Below are positions 55,438 through 64,000 of a stretch of 64,000 bases of DNA, in pieces. The notes beneath the pieces were generated by a model. The model was not told the origin of the DNA and ran no database searches. It worked only from the letters and a program-made list of their open reading frames with translations. The stretch comes from Aquificota bacterium (GTDB lineage: Bacteria > Aquificota > Aquificia > Aquificales > Aquificaceae). Made by a program: the position numbers and the translations under genes. How positions within the stretch are numbered: the stretch's first letter is position 1; each line of letters opens with the position of its first letter. Location: the NCBI GenBank assembly GCA_018771605.1, contig CP076324.1, forward strand, positions 1,403,700-1,467,699, in the 5' to 3' direction.

Positions 55438-55791
55438 ATGGGAAAAGAGCTTTTCTTTTTAGAGGATATGCTTTTTAAGAGCACTTATGAGGAGATAGAG
55501 GAAAGGTATGCGGAAGTTATACAAATGTATGCGCACGACCCGGAGATAATCAACATAGCCAAGAGTATAAAGGGCATGTGCGATTATATAATGAAGACCT
55601 ACAAGGAAATACCCAACCCAGAGAAAAAGCTGGATGAAAACTTATATACAACCCTTTACCAAGTGCTAAAGGACCTTAGCATAACCCTTTATGACCTCTC
55701 CATAGCCGAGGGCGAGCAGATATACTACGTGATATCCAGCGCATACCAGAAGCTAAACGGGGCCAACAATCTACTGGAAAAGTTGGTCTAA
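55438..55791 (+). CDS. Small helical protein of unknown function
   Basis: A 117-residue protein starting at ATG 55438 (AGAGGATT upstream); an ATG at 55423 is also in frame. It is acidic, soluble and helical (ELFFLEDMLFKSTYEEIEERYAEV; YVISSAYQKLNGANNLLEKLV). No family recognised. It follows the LOG-like gene by 42 bases and overlaps convergent yihY-like by 21. Confidence 0.6.
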   Translation: MGKELFFLEDMLFKSTYEEIEERYAEVIQMYAHDPEIINIAKSIKGMCDYIMKTYKEIPNPEKKLDENLYTTLYQVLKDLSITLYDLSIAEGEQIYYVISSAYQKLNGANNLLEKLV

Positions 55792-56535
55792 TCTGGCTAT
55801 GATCCTCACACCCACCAAAAGGCAAAAGAAAGAGTAATAGAGCCACATAAGCAAAAGAAGGGGAGACCCTATTATGCTATAGAGGGGGCTAAGGCTAACC
55901 ATCTTGACCACTATGAGAGAAAAGGCCTTATTCAAGAAAAAGAGCATAAGGGCCACAAGGCCTGAGGCAATAAGGGTAGCTCTCTTAAGCTTGAAATACA
56001 AGGAATAGAGCATGGTAAGCACAAGGAATATGATAAATAGGTTAAATAGCTCCGCAATCCTGTAGTATATGCCACCAAGGAGGGCTTTGCTTACGGTAAG
56101 CAGGACTATGGCCACAGAAAGAAGAAGGGTATAAAAGACCATCATAAGGGGCATTACCGTCCAAAAGAAAACTTCCCTTTCTACAGGTTTTTTCCCATAA
56201 ACAAACCCAAAGGCTGTGTTCAAAGACTTGGCAAAGGATAGAGAAAAGTAGTAAGCAAGTACCAAAGAAAGGATGGAACCAGTTGCCTTTTTTTCATAAG
56301 CAGGGAGTATTTTATTCAGTATATCTTCCGCATAAGAAGGGATAAGGCCTTGAAGGTATTGATAGACTTTCATAGGGTCAAGGAAGGGCAAATACATGGA
56401 TAAAAAGGCAAGTAATATAACAAGAGAGCCGATTACCGTGAGGAATTGATAGGTTAAAGAGGCGCTGTGATAGCCCACCTCTCCTTTAAGTGCATCAATT
56501 AAAGATAAAAACAAAGCCTTAAAATACTTCCACAT
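55771..56535 (-). CDS. YihY/BrkB-family membrane protein
   Basis: A 254-residue protein with six predicted membrane helices, starting ALKGEVGYHSASLTYQFLTVIGSLVI and ending SPLLLLMWLYYSFFCLLVGVRI, a typical YihY (formerly annotated RNase BN) layout. It is an inner-membrane protein of unsettled role. It overlaps kamA by 17 bases. Confidence 0.87.
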   Translation of the reverse strand: MWKYFKALFLSLIDALKGEVGYHSASLTYQFLTVIGSLVILLAFLSMYLPFLDPMKVYQYLQGLIPSYAEDILNKILPAYEKKATGSILSLVLAYYFSLSFAKSLNTAFGFVYGKKPVEREVFFWTVMPLMMVFYTLLLSVAIVLLTVSKALLGGIYYRIAELFNLFIIFLVLTMLYSLYFKLKRATLIASGLVALMLFFLNKAFSLIVVKMVSLSPLYSIIGSPLLLLMWLYYSFFCLLVGVRIIARLDQLFQ

Positions 56536-57631
56536 CGGAAATAGTGTATTCTACAATACCACCAAGGGGGCTTCTAAAGGTGTATGTGTCTCCATCCTTT
56601 TGAATTATATAATTGGGGCTTATTGGCACCTTGCCCTTTCCACCGGGCAGGTCTACCGCATAGGTGGGTATGCCCATGCCAGAAATCTTTCCTCTCAAAT
56701 ACTCCATTATCTCAAGGCCCTTTTCCAAGCTTGTTCTAAAATGCACCGCACCCTTTACAGGGTCGCAGTGAAAGAGATAAACAGGCCTCACCTTTATCCT
56801 AAGCAGTTCTCTAAAAAGCCTCAGCATTGTCTCCGGGTCATCGTTTACACCCTTCAAAAGCACCGTTTGGTTGTTTACCGGAACGCCATGCCTTAGTAGC
56901 CTTTCTATGGCCTCGGCAGACTCTTCTGTTATCTCCTTGGGGTGGTTAAAGTGGGTGTTTATCCATATGGGTGAATGCTTTTCTAAGATATTTAGAAGCT
57001 CCTCATCAAAGAACCTCTGTGGTGCCAACACCGGAAGCCTTGTTCCTATCCTTATTATCTCCACATGTGGCACCTCCCTTATCCTTGAAAGCACATAGTT
57101 TAGCTTCTCGTTGCTTACAGAGAGTGGTTCGCCACCAGATAAAAGCACTTCTCTTACTTCCTCGTGTTTTTTTAGATATTCTATGAACCTATCTATCTCC
57201 TCCTTTGTCCTTGCCCTCTCTCCTTCCTGAAAAATCCTTTTTCTCATACAATGCCTACAATACACGGCACAAAAGGTGGTAAGGGTAAATAGTACCCTGT
57301 CGGGGTATCGGTGGGTAAGGCCGGGAATATCTCCCTCTTCCTTAAAGGGGTCTGGATCACCGTAAGATTGGACTCTTTCATCCACCTCCACAACTCTTGG
57401 TATCGCCTGTAGTCTTATGGGGTCTTGTGGGTCCTCCGGGTCTATGAGGGAAAGGTAATAGGGGGTTATGGCCATTGGGTAAAGTCCTTTAGTTCTATCT
57501 ATGCCATCCTCCTCTTCCTTTGTAAGCTTTATATATCTTTTTAGCTCTTCCTTTGTCTTTATCCTGTTTTGAACCTGCCAATGATAGCTTCTCCACAACT
57601 CTTTTGGAACCTTTTCAAAGAACCTTTTCAT
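56519..57631 (-). CDS. kamA: KamA-family radical SAM aminomutase
   Basis: A 370-residue radical SAM enzyme with the cluster motif CAVYCRHC (Cys121, Cys125, Cys128), the SAM-binding LLSGGEPL and the PLP lysine region [15 protein letters not shown] (probably Lys334). It fits lysine 2,3-aminomutase, which converts lysine to beta-lysine. The usual partner acetyltransferase ablB is not adjacent. In KamA relatives such as EpmB the substrate is an EF-P lysine, so that is an alternative, but PLP-domain length favours free lysine. Confidence 0.87.
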   Translation of the reverse strand: MKRFFEKVPKELWRSYHWQVQNRIKTKEELKRYIKLTKEEEDGIDRTKGLYPMAITPYYLSLIDPEDPQDPIRLQAIPRVVEVDERVQSYGDPDPFKEEGDIPGLTHRYPDRVLFTLTTFCAVYCRHCMRKRIFQEGERARTKEEIDRFIEYLKKHEEVREVLLSGGEPLSVSNEKLNYVLSRIREVPHVEIIRIGTRLPVLAPQRFFDEELLNILEKHSPIWINTHFNHPKEITEESAEAIERLLRHGVPVNNQTVLLKGVNDDPETMLRLFRELLRIKVRPVYLFHCDPVKGAVHFRTSLEKGLEIMEYLRGKISGMGIPTYAVDLPGGKGKVPISPNYIIQKDGDTYTFRSPLGGIVEYTISDVEVF

Positions 57632-57637
57632 GGTGTA

Positions 57638-57645
57638 TATATTAT
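57638..57645. promoter_or_regulatory. AT-rich divergent promoter core between kamA and the sirtuin gene
   Basis: The 17-base gap contains TATATTAT. TATATT (57638-57643) would start the plus transcript at or within two bases of the ATG at 57649, and TAATAT/TATATA lies similarly close on the other side. Leaderless initiation is predicted. Confidence 0.35.
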
Positions 57646-57648
57646 TCC

Positions 57649-58338
57649 ATGAAAGTGGTAGTTTTAACCGGTGCTGGCATATCCGCAGAAAGTGGAATTC
57701 CTACCTTTAGAGGTAAGGATGGCCTATGGAAGAATTTTAGGGCAGAAGAGCTGGCTACGCCAGAGGCATTCAAAAGAAATCCCGCACTTGTGTGGGAGTG
57801 GTATCTTTGGAGAAGAAGCATAATAGAAAAGGCAGAACCAAATAAGGGCCACAAGGCCCTTGTAGAACTTGAGAATATTCTTGGGGATAACTTTCTTCTT
57901 ATCACACAAAATGTGGATGGACTTCATCAAAAAGCAGGGTCCAAAAGGCTTGTGGAACTTCATGGGAACATATGGAGGGTAAGGTGCCTTAGCTGTGGTG
58001 CCAACTACTACGACTATAAGACCTTCTATGAGAAGCTTCCACCATCTTGTAAGGAGTGTGGAGGGCTTATTAGGCCAGATGTGGTTTGGTTTGGTGAAAG
58101 CCTACCGGAAAAAGCTCTTAATATAGCCTTTCAATGGGCTATGACCTGTGATGTTTTTGTTTCCATAGGAACCTCTGGAGTGGTCTATCCAGCCGCAGAA
58201 CTTCCCTTTTTGGCAAAAAGGCATGGGGCAAAGGTGATAGAGATAAACCCAGAGTCCACTCCCATATCTTCCATAGCAGATGTTATAATTAGAGAACCAG
58301 CCACTATCGGAGTGCCAAAGCTCTTGGAGGTGCTATGA
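57649..58338 (+). CDS. cobB: Sirtuin NAD-dependent protein deacylase
   Basis: A 229-residue sirtuin. NAD-binding [25 protein letters not shown], catalytic His105 in ELHGN and zinc cysteines at 113, 116, 134 and 137. The Y-x-x-R pair (Tyr52, Arg55 in WEWYLWRRS) matches the class III signature that binds acidic acyl groups, so desuccinylase or demalonylase activity is likely besides deacetylation. Start at 57649; an ATG at 57553 would cross kamA. Overlaps thyX by 4 bases. Confidence 0.92.
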   Translation: MKVVVLTGAGISAESGIPTFRGKDGLWKNFRAEELATPEAFKRNPALVWEWYLWRRSIIEKAEPNKGHKALVELENILGDNFLLITQNVDGLHQKAGSKRLVELHGNIWRVRCLSCGANYYDYKTFYEKLPPSCKECGGLIRPDVVWFGESLPEKALNIAFQWAMTCDVFVSIGTSGVVYPAAELPFLAKRHGAKVIEINPESTPISSIADVIIREPATIGVPKLLEVL

Positions 58339-59264
58339 AGGTTCACATTATGGGGTCAGACCAGAGGATAGTTAGGTGTGCAAGGGTTTCCTTTGGAAAG
58401 GATCAAGAGGTAGACAAGGAAAGGGACATAAAGCTTATTAAATATCTGCTACAACATAAGCATGCCTCGCCCTTTGAACACATTGTAATTGCCATAGAAG
58501 GAGATAAAGAGCTCTGGCTTGAAATCCTTGGCAAGGTGGAAAACCCCGCAGTGCAGATATATTATTCCAAAGGCTTTATATGGCTAAACCTCAGAAACTT
58601 TATAAACGCTTGGGAATCTTTACCTTCTTACTTGGAGGAAGGCATAAAAGAGGCCCTTCCAGCCACCCTTTCCCTATTAAAAGGCACAGACCCAGAAGAC
58701 TATTCTATGGATAAAGCCTACTTAAAAGAAAAAGTAGAAACATCTTCCGGATGGATAGGTCTTGTAGACAGCCTTGAGCTTGGAACAGATATGGACTATT
58801 ACACCTTTGTGGTAGAATGCCCCCTCTTTATAGCTCGCCAATGGCACAGGCATAGGTTTGGTTCTTATAATGAGATAAGCAGAAGGTATGTGGATTATGA
58901 ACCAGACTTTTATATACCTCCTTACCTTAGAAAGCAAGCCAAAAGCAACAAGCAGGCCTCCATAGAAGAACCCGTAGAAGAGCCATGGAACTCACTTTTT
59001 TTGAAAAAGGTAGGCTGGTATGTGCAGGACCTTAAGGACCTATATAGGTCTATGGTAGAGCATGGAGTAGCAAAAGAACTGGCAAGGGGCATACTGCCCC
59101 AGTTTATGAAGACAAGGTTCTATTGGACTGTGCCAAGAATCTCCCTAGATAACTTCTTAACTCTAAGGACCCATCAGGGAGCCCAGAAGGAAATAAGGGA
59201 GTTTGCCTTGGCTATAGAAGGCTTAGTAGGCTATAAAGGTAGCGACAAAAAACTTAGGCTGTAG
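58335..59264 (+). CDS. thyX: Flavin-dependent thymidylate synthase ThyX
   Basis: A 309-residue ThyX converting dUMP to dTMP with FAD and methylene-folate. The signature [14 protein letters not shown] spans residues 172-185, HASPFEHI is near 43, and [18 protein letters not shown]...AQKEIREFA near the end. Between residues 55 and 155 there is an extra segment of about 100 residues relative to common ThyX proteins. Overlaps rpmA by 11 bases. Confidence 0.93.
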   Translation: MKVHIMGSDQRIVRCARVSFGKDQEVDKERDIKLIKYLLQHKHASPFEHIVIAIEGDKELWLEILGKVENPAVQIYYSKGFIWLNLRNFINAWESLPSYLEEGIKEALPATLSLLKGTDPEDYSMDKAYLKEKVETSSGWIGLVDSLELGTDMDYYTFVVECPLFIARQWHRHRFGSYNEISRRYVDYEPDFYIPPYLRKQAKSNKQASIEEPVEEPWNSLFLKKVGWYVQDLKDLYRSMVEHGVAKELARGILPQFMKTRFYWTVPRISLDNFLTLRTHQGAQKEIREFALAIEGLVGYKGSDKKLRL

Positions 59265-59520
59265 CACTTTGCAAAGGTATTACGCTTACAAACTTTTTGT
59301 TCCTTCTGTTTTCAAACTTCACCACGCCATCCACAAGGGCAAAGAGAGTAAAGTCTGAGCCCATGCCTACGTTTAAGCCTGGGTATACCTTTGTTCCTCT
59401 TTGTCTTACCAATATATTACCAGCCCTTACTATCTGGCCATCGTACCTTTTAACACCAAGCCTTTTAGAATGGCTATCTCTTCCATTTCTCGTTGAGCCA
59501 CCGCTTGCCTTGGAAGCCAT
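59254..59520 (-). CDS. rpmA: Ribosomal protein bL27
   Basis: An 88-residue bL27 with [28 protein letters not shown] and the [13 protein letters not shown] motif. The N-terminal tail reaches the peptidyl-transferase centre. It lacks the cleaved N-terminal extension found in Firmicutes. Gap of 3 bases from rplU. Confidence 0.97.
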   Translation of the reverse strand: MASKASGGSTRNGRDSHSKRLGVKRYDGQIVRAGNILVRQRGTKVYPGLNVGMGSDFTLFALVDGVVKFENRRNKKFVSVIPLQSATA

Positions 59521-59523
59521 GCC

Positions 59524-59823
59524 TTAGACCTCCTTAATGTCTTTTATAAGTATTTCTGTGTATGGCTGTCTATGACCTTTCCATCTTTTGTAATTCTTCT
59601 TTGCCCTAAACTTAAAAACTATCACCTTTTTGTGCTTGCCGTGAGATGTAACTTCTGCCAAAACCTTTCCCTTATTGAATTCTACGGTGCCATCCTCTTT
59701 TCTTATAAGTATGGGGTTCAACTCTATAAGGGTTCCAGGCTCATAAGGTAGCTTTTCTACCTTTAGCCTTAAGCCCTTTTCAACCCTATATTGCTTTCCA
59801 CCAGTTTCTATAACCGCATACAT
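59524..59823 (-). CDS. rplU: Ribosomal protein bL21
   Basis: A 99-residue bL21: YAVIETGGKQYRVEKG, KVIVFKFRAKKNYKRWKGHRQPYTEI, the canonical C-terminal RNA-binding motif. Forms the usual rplU-rpmA pair. A GC-rich hairpin lies in its 51-base upstream gap. Confidence 0.97.
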   Translation of the reverse strand: MYAVIETGGKQYRVEKGLRLKVEKLPYEPGTLIELNPILIRKEDGTVEFNKGKVLAEVTSHGKHKKVIVFKFRAKKNYKRWKGHRQPYTEILIKDIKEV

Positions 59824-59849
59824 GTTCCTTCTCCCAGAAAAGAGATTTA

Positions 59850-59864
59850 GGGGGCGAGGCCCCC
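59850..59864 (-). terminator. GC-rich hairpin between the lipoprotein gene and rplU
   Basis: A stem of five G:C pairs plus one C:G pair with a GAG loop lies in the 51-base gap. On the minus strand it is followed by TAAATCTCTTTT, moderately U-rich. It may terminate most lipoprotein transcripts or attenuate rplU-rpmA. Confidence 0.5.
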
Positions 59865-59874
59865 CGTAGATATT

Positions 59875-60108
59875 TTACTTCTTCTGCTCTCCGGCAGGCT
59901 GTTGTTGCTGTTGTTCTCCAGCGGGTTGCTGTTGCTGTTGCTCCCCGGCAGGCTGCTGTTGCTGTTGTTGCTCAGCGGGTTGCTGTGGTTGTGCAGGTTG
60001 CTGCTGCTGTTGCTGTTCTGCTGGCTGCTGCTGTTCTGCAGGCTTTTGCTGGCAGGATGCTGCCAGGAGTGCAAGGCTTGCCACTCCAAGTGCTATGAGC
60101 TTTCTCAT
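59875..60108 (-). CDS. Gln/Pro/Ala/Glu-repeat lipoprotein
   Basis: A 77-residue lipoprotein: signal peptide and lipobox LAASC (Cys19), then a mature chain built almost only from Gln, Pro, Ala and Glu. Units of PAEQQQ and PAGEQQQQQ repeat at least six times in total. It should be a flexible, surface- or periplasm-exposed tether with no globular fold. A consensus promoter and AAGGAGGTAG SD suggest high expression. Codons in the repeats vary (CAA/CAG), so the units are not simply recent slippage copies. No family recognised. Confidence 0.75.
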   Translation of the reverse strand: MRKLIALGVASLALLAASCQQKPAEQQQPAEQQQQQQPAQPQQPAEQQQQQQPAGEQQQQQPAGEQQQQQPAGEQKK

Positions 60109-60145
60109 TTTATCTACCTCCTTTATAAATTTATATTAGGTAAAA

Positions 60146-60175
60146 ATTATAAACCTTATAAGCTTAGTTTGTCAA
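60146..60175 (-). promoter_or_regulatory. Strong promoter of the lipoprotein gene
   Basis: On the minus strand TTGACA (60175-60170) and TATAAT (60151-60146) are both perfect and are 18 bases apart. The -35 lies within the last codons of bcp. The start would be near 60139, with a leader of about 30 bases carrying AAGGAGGTAG. It may also serve rplU-rpmA. Confidence 0.7.
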
Positions 60176-60635
60176 GCTCCTTTAAAAGAGCCTCCACATG
60201 CCCTTTTGCCTTCACGTTATACCAAGCTTTCAATATTTTACCTTCAGGTGATATAAGGAATGTGCTTCTAACAATCCCTTCTGTTTCTTTGCCGTACATC
60301 TTCTTTTTACCATAGGCTCCATAAGCTCGGGCAACATCCTTATTGGGATCGCTCAAAAGAGCAAAGTTTAAGCCGTATTTCTCTTTGAACTTTTTGTGAG
60401 ATTGCACACTATCTGGGCTTATTCCTACCACATTGTAGCCTTTAGATTGAAGGATATTAATATTATCTCTAAAGTCGCAAGCCTCTTGGGTACATCCGGG
60501 TGTATCATCCTTTGGATAGAAATATAGTATAAGGGGAGAGGAAAGGAAGTCTTTTAGACAATACCTTCCTTCTCTCCCATCTTTATCTATGCCCTCAAGG
60601 CAAAAATCCGGCGCCTTATCACCTTCCTTTAGCAT
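60156..60635 (-). CDS. bcp: Peroxiredoxin Bcp/PrxQ
   Basis: A 159-residue thiol peroxidase. The peroxidatic Cys48 is in DDTPGCTQEACDFRD, with a resolving Cys53 five residues on, the PrxQ arrangement. It reduces peroxides using thioredoxin. It follows cfiA by 12 bases, so it may share the CfiB-CfiA transcript and protect carbon-fixation enzymes from oxygen damage. Confidence 0.94.
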   Translation of the reverse strand: MLKEGDKAPDFCLEGIDKDGREGRYCLKDFLSSPLILYFYPKDDTPGCTQEACDFRDNINILQSKGYNVVGISPDSVQSHKKFKEKYGLNFALLSDPNKDVARAYGAYGKKKMYGKETEGIVRSTFLISPEGKILKAWYNVKAKGHVEALLKELDKLSL

Positions 60636-60647
60636 ACCACTATTATA

Positions 60648-62609
60648 TCACCCGTAAGTATCTCCTTCTGGTTTTACCGGTTCTATCCTCAAAAGGGCAT
60701 CGTCTGGTGTTACGTTGTCTCCAGGCTTTACGAATATCTTCTTTACTATACCTGTAATGGGTGCATGTATCTCGTTCTCCATCTTCATGGCTTCTACTAT
60801 TGCCACTGTTTGGCCTTCGTTTACGGGCTGTCCTTCTTCTACCAAAACCCTTACAACCCTACCGGGCATGGGCGCTGTAGCATCTCCCGGTTGGCTTGCC
60901 TTTGGAATACCCTTTTCTTCAGCTTGGGCTACTGCTTGAGAAACTCCTCCCGTTGGCACAGCTTCCACTTGGGGCGTGAGCTGTATTTCCTCAAGCCTTC
61001 CGTCCACTCTTACATAGTATTTTCTTGGCTTGCCAGGTTCAGTATGTGCGCTTACGCCTTCCACTTTAACCTTAAACTTTTCACCATGATAGACTATTTC
61101 AAACTCTACAGGTGCTGCGCCTGGAACTGTACCGGCCTTTACCTCTGTAGCCTTCACAAGCTCCTCTACGGGTTCTGCATGCAACTCTCCCTTTTCCCTT
61201 GCTACGAAGAAGTCCTTTGCCTGCATGGGGAATAGGGCGTAAAGCAACACCTCTTCGTCGGTGGGTTCTCTTCCCAAAAGGGCCTTTGTTTCTTCATAGG
61301 CCTTGTCCCAGTCGTTGGGGTCTGCAAGGTCTGCAGCCCTTATGGAGAAGTCCGGTTCCTTTCCTGGGCCAAGTATCTTTTCTGCAAGTTCTTTTGATAT
61401 GGGGCCTGGTGGTTTGCCATACTTGCCCTCCACATAGTCCCTTACCTCTTTGGTTATCACCTTGTAGCGCTCTCCAGATATTACGTTTAGGACCGCCTGC
61501 ACTCCCACTATTTGGGAAGAAGGTGTTAGAAGTGGTGGATAACCCAAGTCCCTTTCCACATTGGGAACTTCCGCCAAGGCCTCTTCTATCTTATCTATGG
61601 CGTTTGCCTCTATAAGCTGTGCCACCATGTTGGAAATCATTCCACCGGGTATTTTGTGTATAAGCACCTTAGCGTTAACTCCCGCATACTCGGTCTCATA
61701 CTTTTTGTACTTTTTGCGTATCTGTTTGGTGATTTCTGCGCACTCTTCTATCTTCCTTAGGTCAAGGCCTGTGTCAAAAGGTGTGCCTTCCAGCATGGCA
61801 ACCACCGATTCTGTGGCTGGGTGAGAGGAACCAAAGGCCAATGGTGAAAGGACCGTATCCACCATATCCACGCCTGCCAGTATGGCCATCATATGGTTCA
61901 CTATAGCCGTTCCGCTCATATCGTGGTTGTGAAGCAATACAGGCAACTTTCCGCCGGTAGCTTCCTTTATACCCTTTATTATGGCATAGGTCTCAAGGGG
62001 CATTATAATACCGGTGGCATCCTTAAAGGATAGCCAGTCCGCACCCATTTCAGCTATCTCAAGGGCATACTCTATCCACTTTTGATAAGTGTGGACGGGG
62101 CTTCTTGTGTAGCTTATCTCCGCATGGGCTTCTCCACCAAGCTCTTTTATAGCTTTTACGGCTGTTTGAATATTCCTATTATCATTTAAAGCATCAAAAA
62201 CCCTAAATACAGTAATACCGTTGGCTATTGCCCTTTCCACGAATTTATAAACAAGCTTGTCCGACTTTGGCCTATAACCTACTATGTTTTGGCCTCTAAA
62301 GAGCATCTGGAGCTTTGTATTTGGCATAACTTCCTTTATACGCCTTAGTCTTTCCCATGGGTCTTCCTTTAGATACCTAAGGCACACATCGTAGGTGGCA
62401 CCACCCCAAACCTCCACAGCATAGAAGCCTACCTTGTCCAGCTTCTCGCAGAGGGGCAAAAGGTCATCGGTCCTCACACGGGTTGCCAGCTTACACTGTA
62501 TACCATCCCTAGGCGTGAGGTCTGTTATCAATATCTTCTTTTTGAAGCCAGACCTCTCGTACTCTTTTAGCCTTTCTTGGATGTCTTCAATTATCTCTGT
62601 TGCATGCAT
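60648..62609 (-). CDS. cfiA: 2-oxoglutarate carboxylase large subunit CfiA
   Basis: A 653-residue biotin-dependent carboxyltransferase. The DRE-TIM barrel begins ILITDLTPRDG (about 26-36) and includes metal-binding LLHNHD; a linker of the PycB type follows; the BCCP domain ends with EAMKMENEI, biotin on Lys609. By memory the whole sequence is close to CfiA of Hydrogenobacter thermophilus, which with CfiB carboxylates 2-oxoglutarate to oxalosuccinate in the reductive TCA cycle. It could in principle be a pyruvate carboxylase B subunit, but the match is to CfiA. Confidence 0.92.
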   Translation of the reverse strand: MHATEIIEDIQERLKEYERSGFKKKILITDLTPRDGIQCKLATRVRTDDLLPLCEKLDKVGFYAVEVWGGATYDVCLRYLKEDPWERLRRIKEVMPNTKLQMLFRGQNIVGYRPKSDKLVYKFVERAIANGITVFRVFDALNDNRNIQTAVKAIKELGGEAHAEISYTRSPVHTYQKWIEYALEIAEMGADWLSFKDATGIIMPLETYAIIKGIKEATGGKLPVLLHNHDMSGTAIVNHMMAILAGVDMVDTVLSPLAFGSSHPATESVVAMLEGTPFDTGLDLRKIEECAEITKQIRKKYKKYETEYAGVNAKVLIHKIPGGMISNMVAQLIEANAIDKIEEALAEVPNVERDLGYPPLLTPSSQIVGVQAVLNVISGERYKVITKEVRDYVEGKYGKPPGPISKELAEKILGPGKEPDFSIRAADLADPNDWDKAYEETKALLGREPTDEEVLLYALFPMQAKDFFVAREKGELHAEPVEELVKATEVKAGTVPGAAPVEFEIVYHGEKFKVKVEGVSAHTEPGKPRKYYVRVDGRLEEIQLTPQVEAVPTGGVSQAVAQAEEKGIPKASQPGDATAPMPGRVVRVLVEEGQPVNEGQTVAIVEAMKMENEIHAPITGIVKKIFVKPGDNVTPDDALLRIEPVKPEGDTYG

Positions 62610-62625
62610 AGTTTAACCTCCTTGT

Positions 62626-64000
62626 TTATAGTCCATGATAGGCGGCAATAGCCGCAGATATAAAGGCTACAAAATCTTCTTTATCTCTATGCTCTTGGTA
62701 ATCAAAAAGATGTGGATGGGTCTCTAAGTATTTGGTGTTAAACTTGCCAGCCCTAAAGTCTGGGTCTTCCATGATCTTTATAAGTAGTGGTATGGTTGTT
62801 TTTATACCTGTTATTTCGTAGGTTTCTAAGGCTGCCTTCATCCTATCTACCGCCACTTCCCATTGGGGAGCCCAAACTATAAGCTTGGCTATCATGGAGT
62901 CATAATAAGGTGTTATCTCATAACCCCTTGAGGCTGCATGCTCCACCCTTATACCAAAGCCTCCGGGTGTGTAATATCTTTCTATGGTTCCTATGCTTGG
63001 AGCAAAGTTTTTCTTTGGATCCTCTGCGTTTATTCTACACTCTATGGAATAGCCGTTAAACTTTATATCCTCTTGTTTATATCTTAAAGGCTCTCCCGCC
63101 GCTATCCTTATCTGCCATTTTACTATATCCACTCCCGTTATCATCTCCGTAACAGGATGTTCCACCTGTATCCTTGTGTTCATCTCAATGAAGTATATGT
63201 TCCCTTTTTCATCGGCTACAAACTCCATAGTGCCTGCGCTGTAGTAGCCTATCTCCTTGGCCGTGTTTACCACAAGCTCTCCATAGTAGGCCCTCTTACC
63301 GGGTGTAAGAAGCAAAGATGGAGCTATCTCCACAAGCTTTTGGTTTCTCCTCTGTATGGAACAATCCCTTTCTCCAAGGTGTATCACATTGCCATACTTG
63401 TCTCCCAAGACCTGAAACTCTATGTGGTGTGGGTTTTCTATATACTTTTCAAGCAAAAGGTCTCCTCTTCCAAAGGCCTTTAGAGCTTCGTTGTAGGCGC
63501 TTTCATAGTTTCTCAAAAGCTCCTCTTCGTTCCTACATATCCTAATACCCCTTCCACCACCACCTGCGGAAGCTTTTAAAAGAACAGGATAGCCTATTTC
63601 TTTTGCTATCTGTTTTGCCTCCTGCTCATCCTTTAGAATGCCATCGCTTCCCGGCACCATAGGAAGGCCCGTCTTTTTGGCTATCTCCTTTGACCTTGCC
63701 TTATCACCCATAAGCTCTATAACCTTCCAGTGGGGGCCTATAAAGGTTATACCCTTTTCTTCACAAAGCCTTGCAAAATGCTCATTCTCCGCCAAAAAGC
63801 CATAGCCAGGATGTATGGCATCCGCACCTACCTCAAGGGCAAGGTCCACTATACGCTCTGCATTTAGATAGGTATCCAGTGGATTGACTCCAATCATATA
63901 GGCCTCGTCGGCCATCTTTACATGCCTTGCGGTAGATTCTATTTCGTTGTATATGGCAACCGTTTTTATACCAAGCTCCTTACAGGCCCTTATTATCCTA
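62626..64000 (-). CDS. cfiB: 2-oxoglutarate carboxylase small subunit CfiB, 5' end outside window
   Basis: The biotin carboxylase partner of CfiA, coding to the window edge; reading on from the internal Met at 63915 the frame continues with RIIRACKELGIKTVAIY, so only about 15 N-terminal residues are missing. It has GGGGRGIRI, MNTRIQVEHPVTEM and a C-terminal extension ending SAAIAAYHGL like the PycA-like protein at 7525. It lies 16 bases upstream of cfiA in the same direction. Confidence 0.93.
   Translation of the reverse strand, partial: RIIRACKELGIKTVAIYNEIESTARHVKMADEAYMIGVNPLDTYLNAERIVDLALEVGADAIHPGYGFLAENEHFARLCEEKGITFIGPHWKVIELMGDKARSKEIAKKTGLPMVPGSDGILKDEQEAKQIAKEIGYPVLLKASAGGGGRGIRICRNEEELLRNYESAYNEALKAFGRGDLLLEKYIENPHHIEFQVLGDKYGNVIHLGERDCSIQRRNQKLVEIAPSLLLTPGKRAYYGELVVNTAKEIGYYSAGTMEFVADEKGNIYFIEMNTRIQVEHPVTEMITGVDIVKWQIRIAAGEPLRYKQEDIKFNGYSIECRINAEDPKKNFAPSIGTIERYYTPGGFGIRVEHAASRGYEITPYYDSMIAKLIVWAPQWEVAVDRMKAALETYEITGIKTTIPLLIKIMEDPDFRAGKFNTKYLETHPHLFDYQEHRDKEDFVAFISAAIAAYHGL

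Noticed and set aside
60765-61615. Plus-strand open frames of 138-156 codons opposite cfiA
   Set aside because: Antisense to a strongly conserved gene, with no ribosome site and no recognisable domain.

Overview
The window comes from a thermophilic, chemolithoautotrophic bacterium of the family Aquificaceae, close to Hydrogenobacter or Thermocrinis. The main reasons are the cfiB-cfiA pair for 2-oxoglutarate carboxylase of the reductive TCA cycle, a PspA-type metal-independent phosphoserine phosphatase, ATP synthase genes detached from the rest of their operon, a Lys/Glu/Arg-rich proteome using many AGG and AAG codons, and extreme gene packing. I see no rRNA or tRNA gene, no insertion sequence and no prophage. 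Outside the CRISPR array no stretch longer than about 200 bases lacks a gene.

Layout. 1-1849 (-): most of a c-heme sensor diguanylate cyclase. 1939-5249 (+): a tandem DUF202 membrane protein, rpiB, ATP synthase b', b and delta, a small unknown protein and ndk. 5207-6959 (-): hisA and hemH. 6978-8952 (+): hslV and a pycA-like biotin carboxylase. 8940-18494 (-): one long run of tgt, a TPR protein, flgB-flgC-fliE-fliF-fliM-fliN, a thioredoxin-like protein, a TolC-like protein, a rhodanese and a lipoprotein. 18523-22309 (+): ileS and nrnA. 22277-28254 (-): an aminotransferase, pspA, a large TPR protein, exbB, exbD and a YdcF-like protein. 28275-35064: transport, a UbiB-like kinase, a gamma-carbonic-anhydrase fold protein, hemD, lpxC, kdsB and an NfnA/SudB-like flavoprotein.

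35228-45496 (+) is a complete type I-B CRISPR-Cas locus: cas6, cas8, a small helical protein, an enlarged cas7, cas5, cas3, cas4, cas1, cas2, a leader with a consensus promoter, and 11 identical 29-base repeats with 10 spacers. It is visibly more AT-rich than its surroundings and is the only clear accessory island. cas6-8-7-5 plus the small protein should form the crRNA-processing and surveillance complex, cas3 is the nuclease-helicase, and cas4-1-2 acquires spacers.

45583-64000 is housekeeping again: a YkuK-like protein, speE, rsmA, yaaA, a glycosyltransferase, a LysR regulator with an upstream palindrome, mtnP, nth, uvrA, several small proteins, a YihY-like protein, kamA, a sirtuin, thyX, rpmA and rplU, a Gln-rich lipoprotein, bcp, cfiA and partial cfiB. 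CfiAB carboxylates 2-oxoglutarate on the way to isocitrate. The pycA-like protein at 7525 shares the C-terminal extension of CfiB and may serve pyruvate carboxylation.

Two architectural traits recur. Nine of ten convergent gene pairs overlap at their 3' ends. Several divergent pairs are only 17-28 bases apart, with -10-like hexamers so close to both start codons that leaderless or nearly leaderless mRNAs are predicted.
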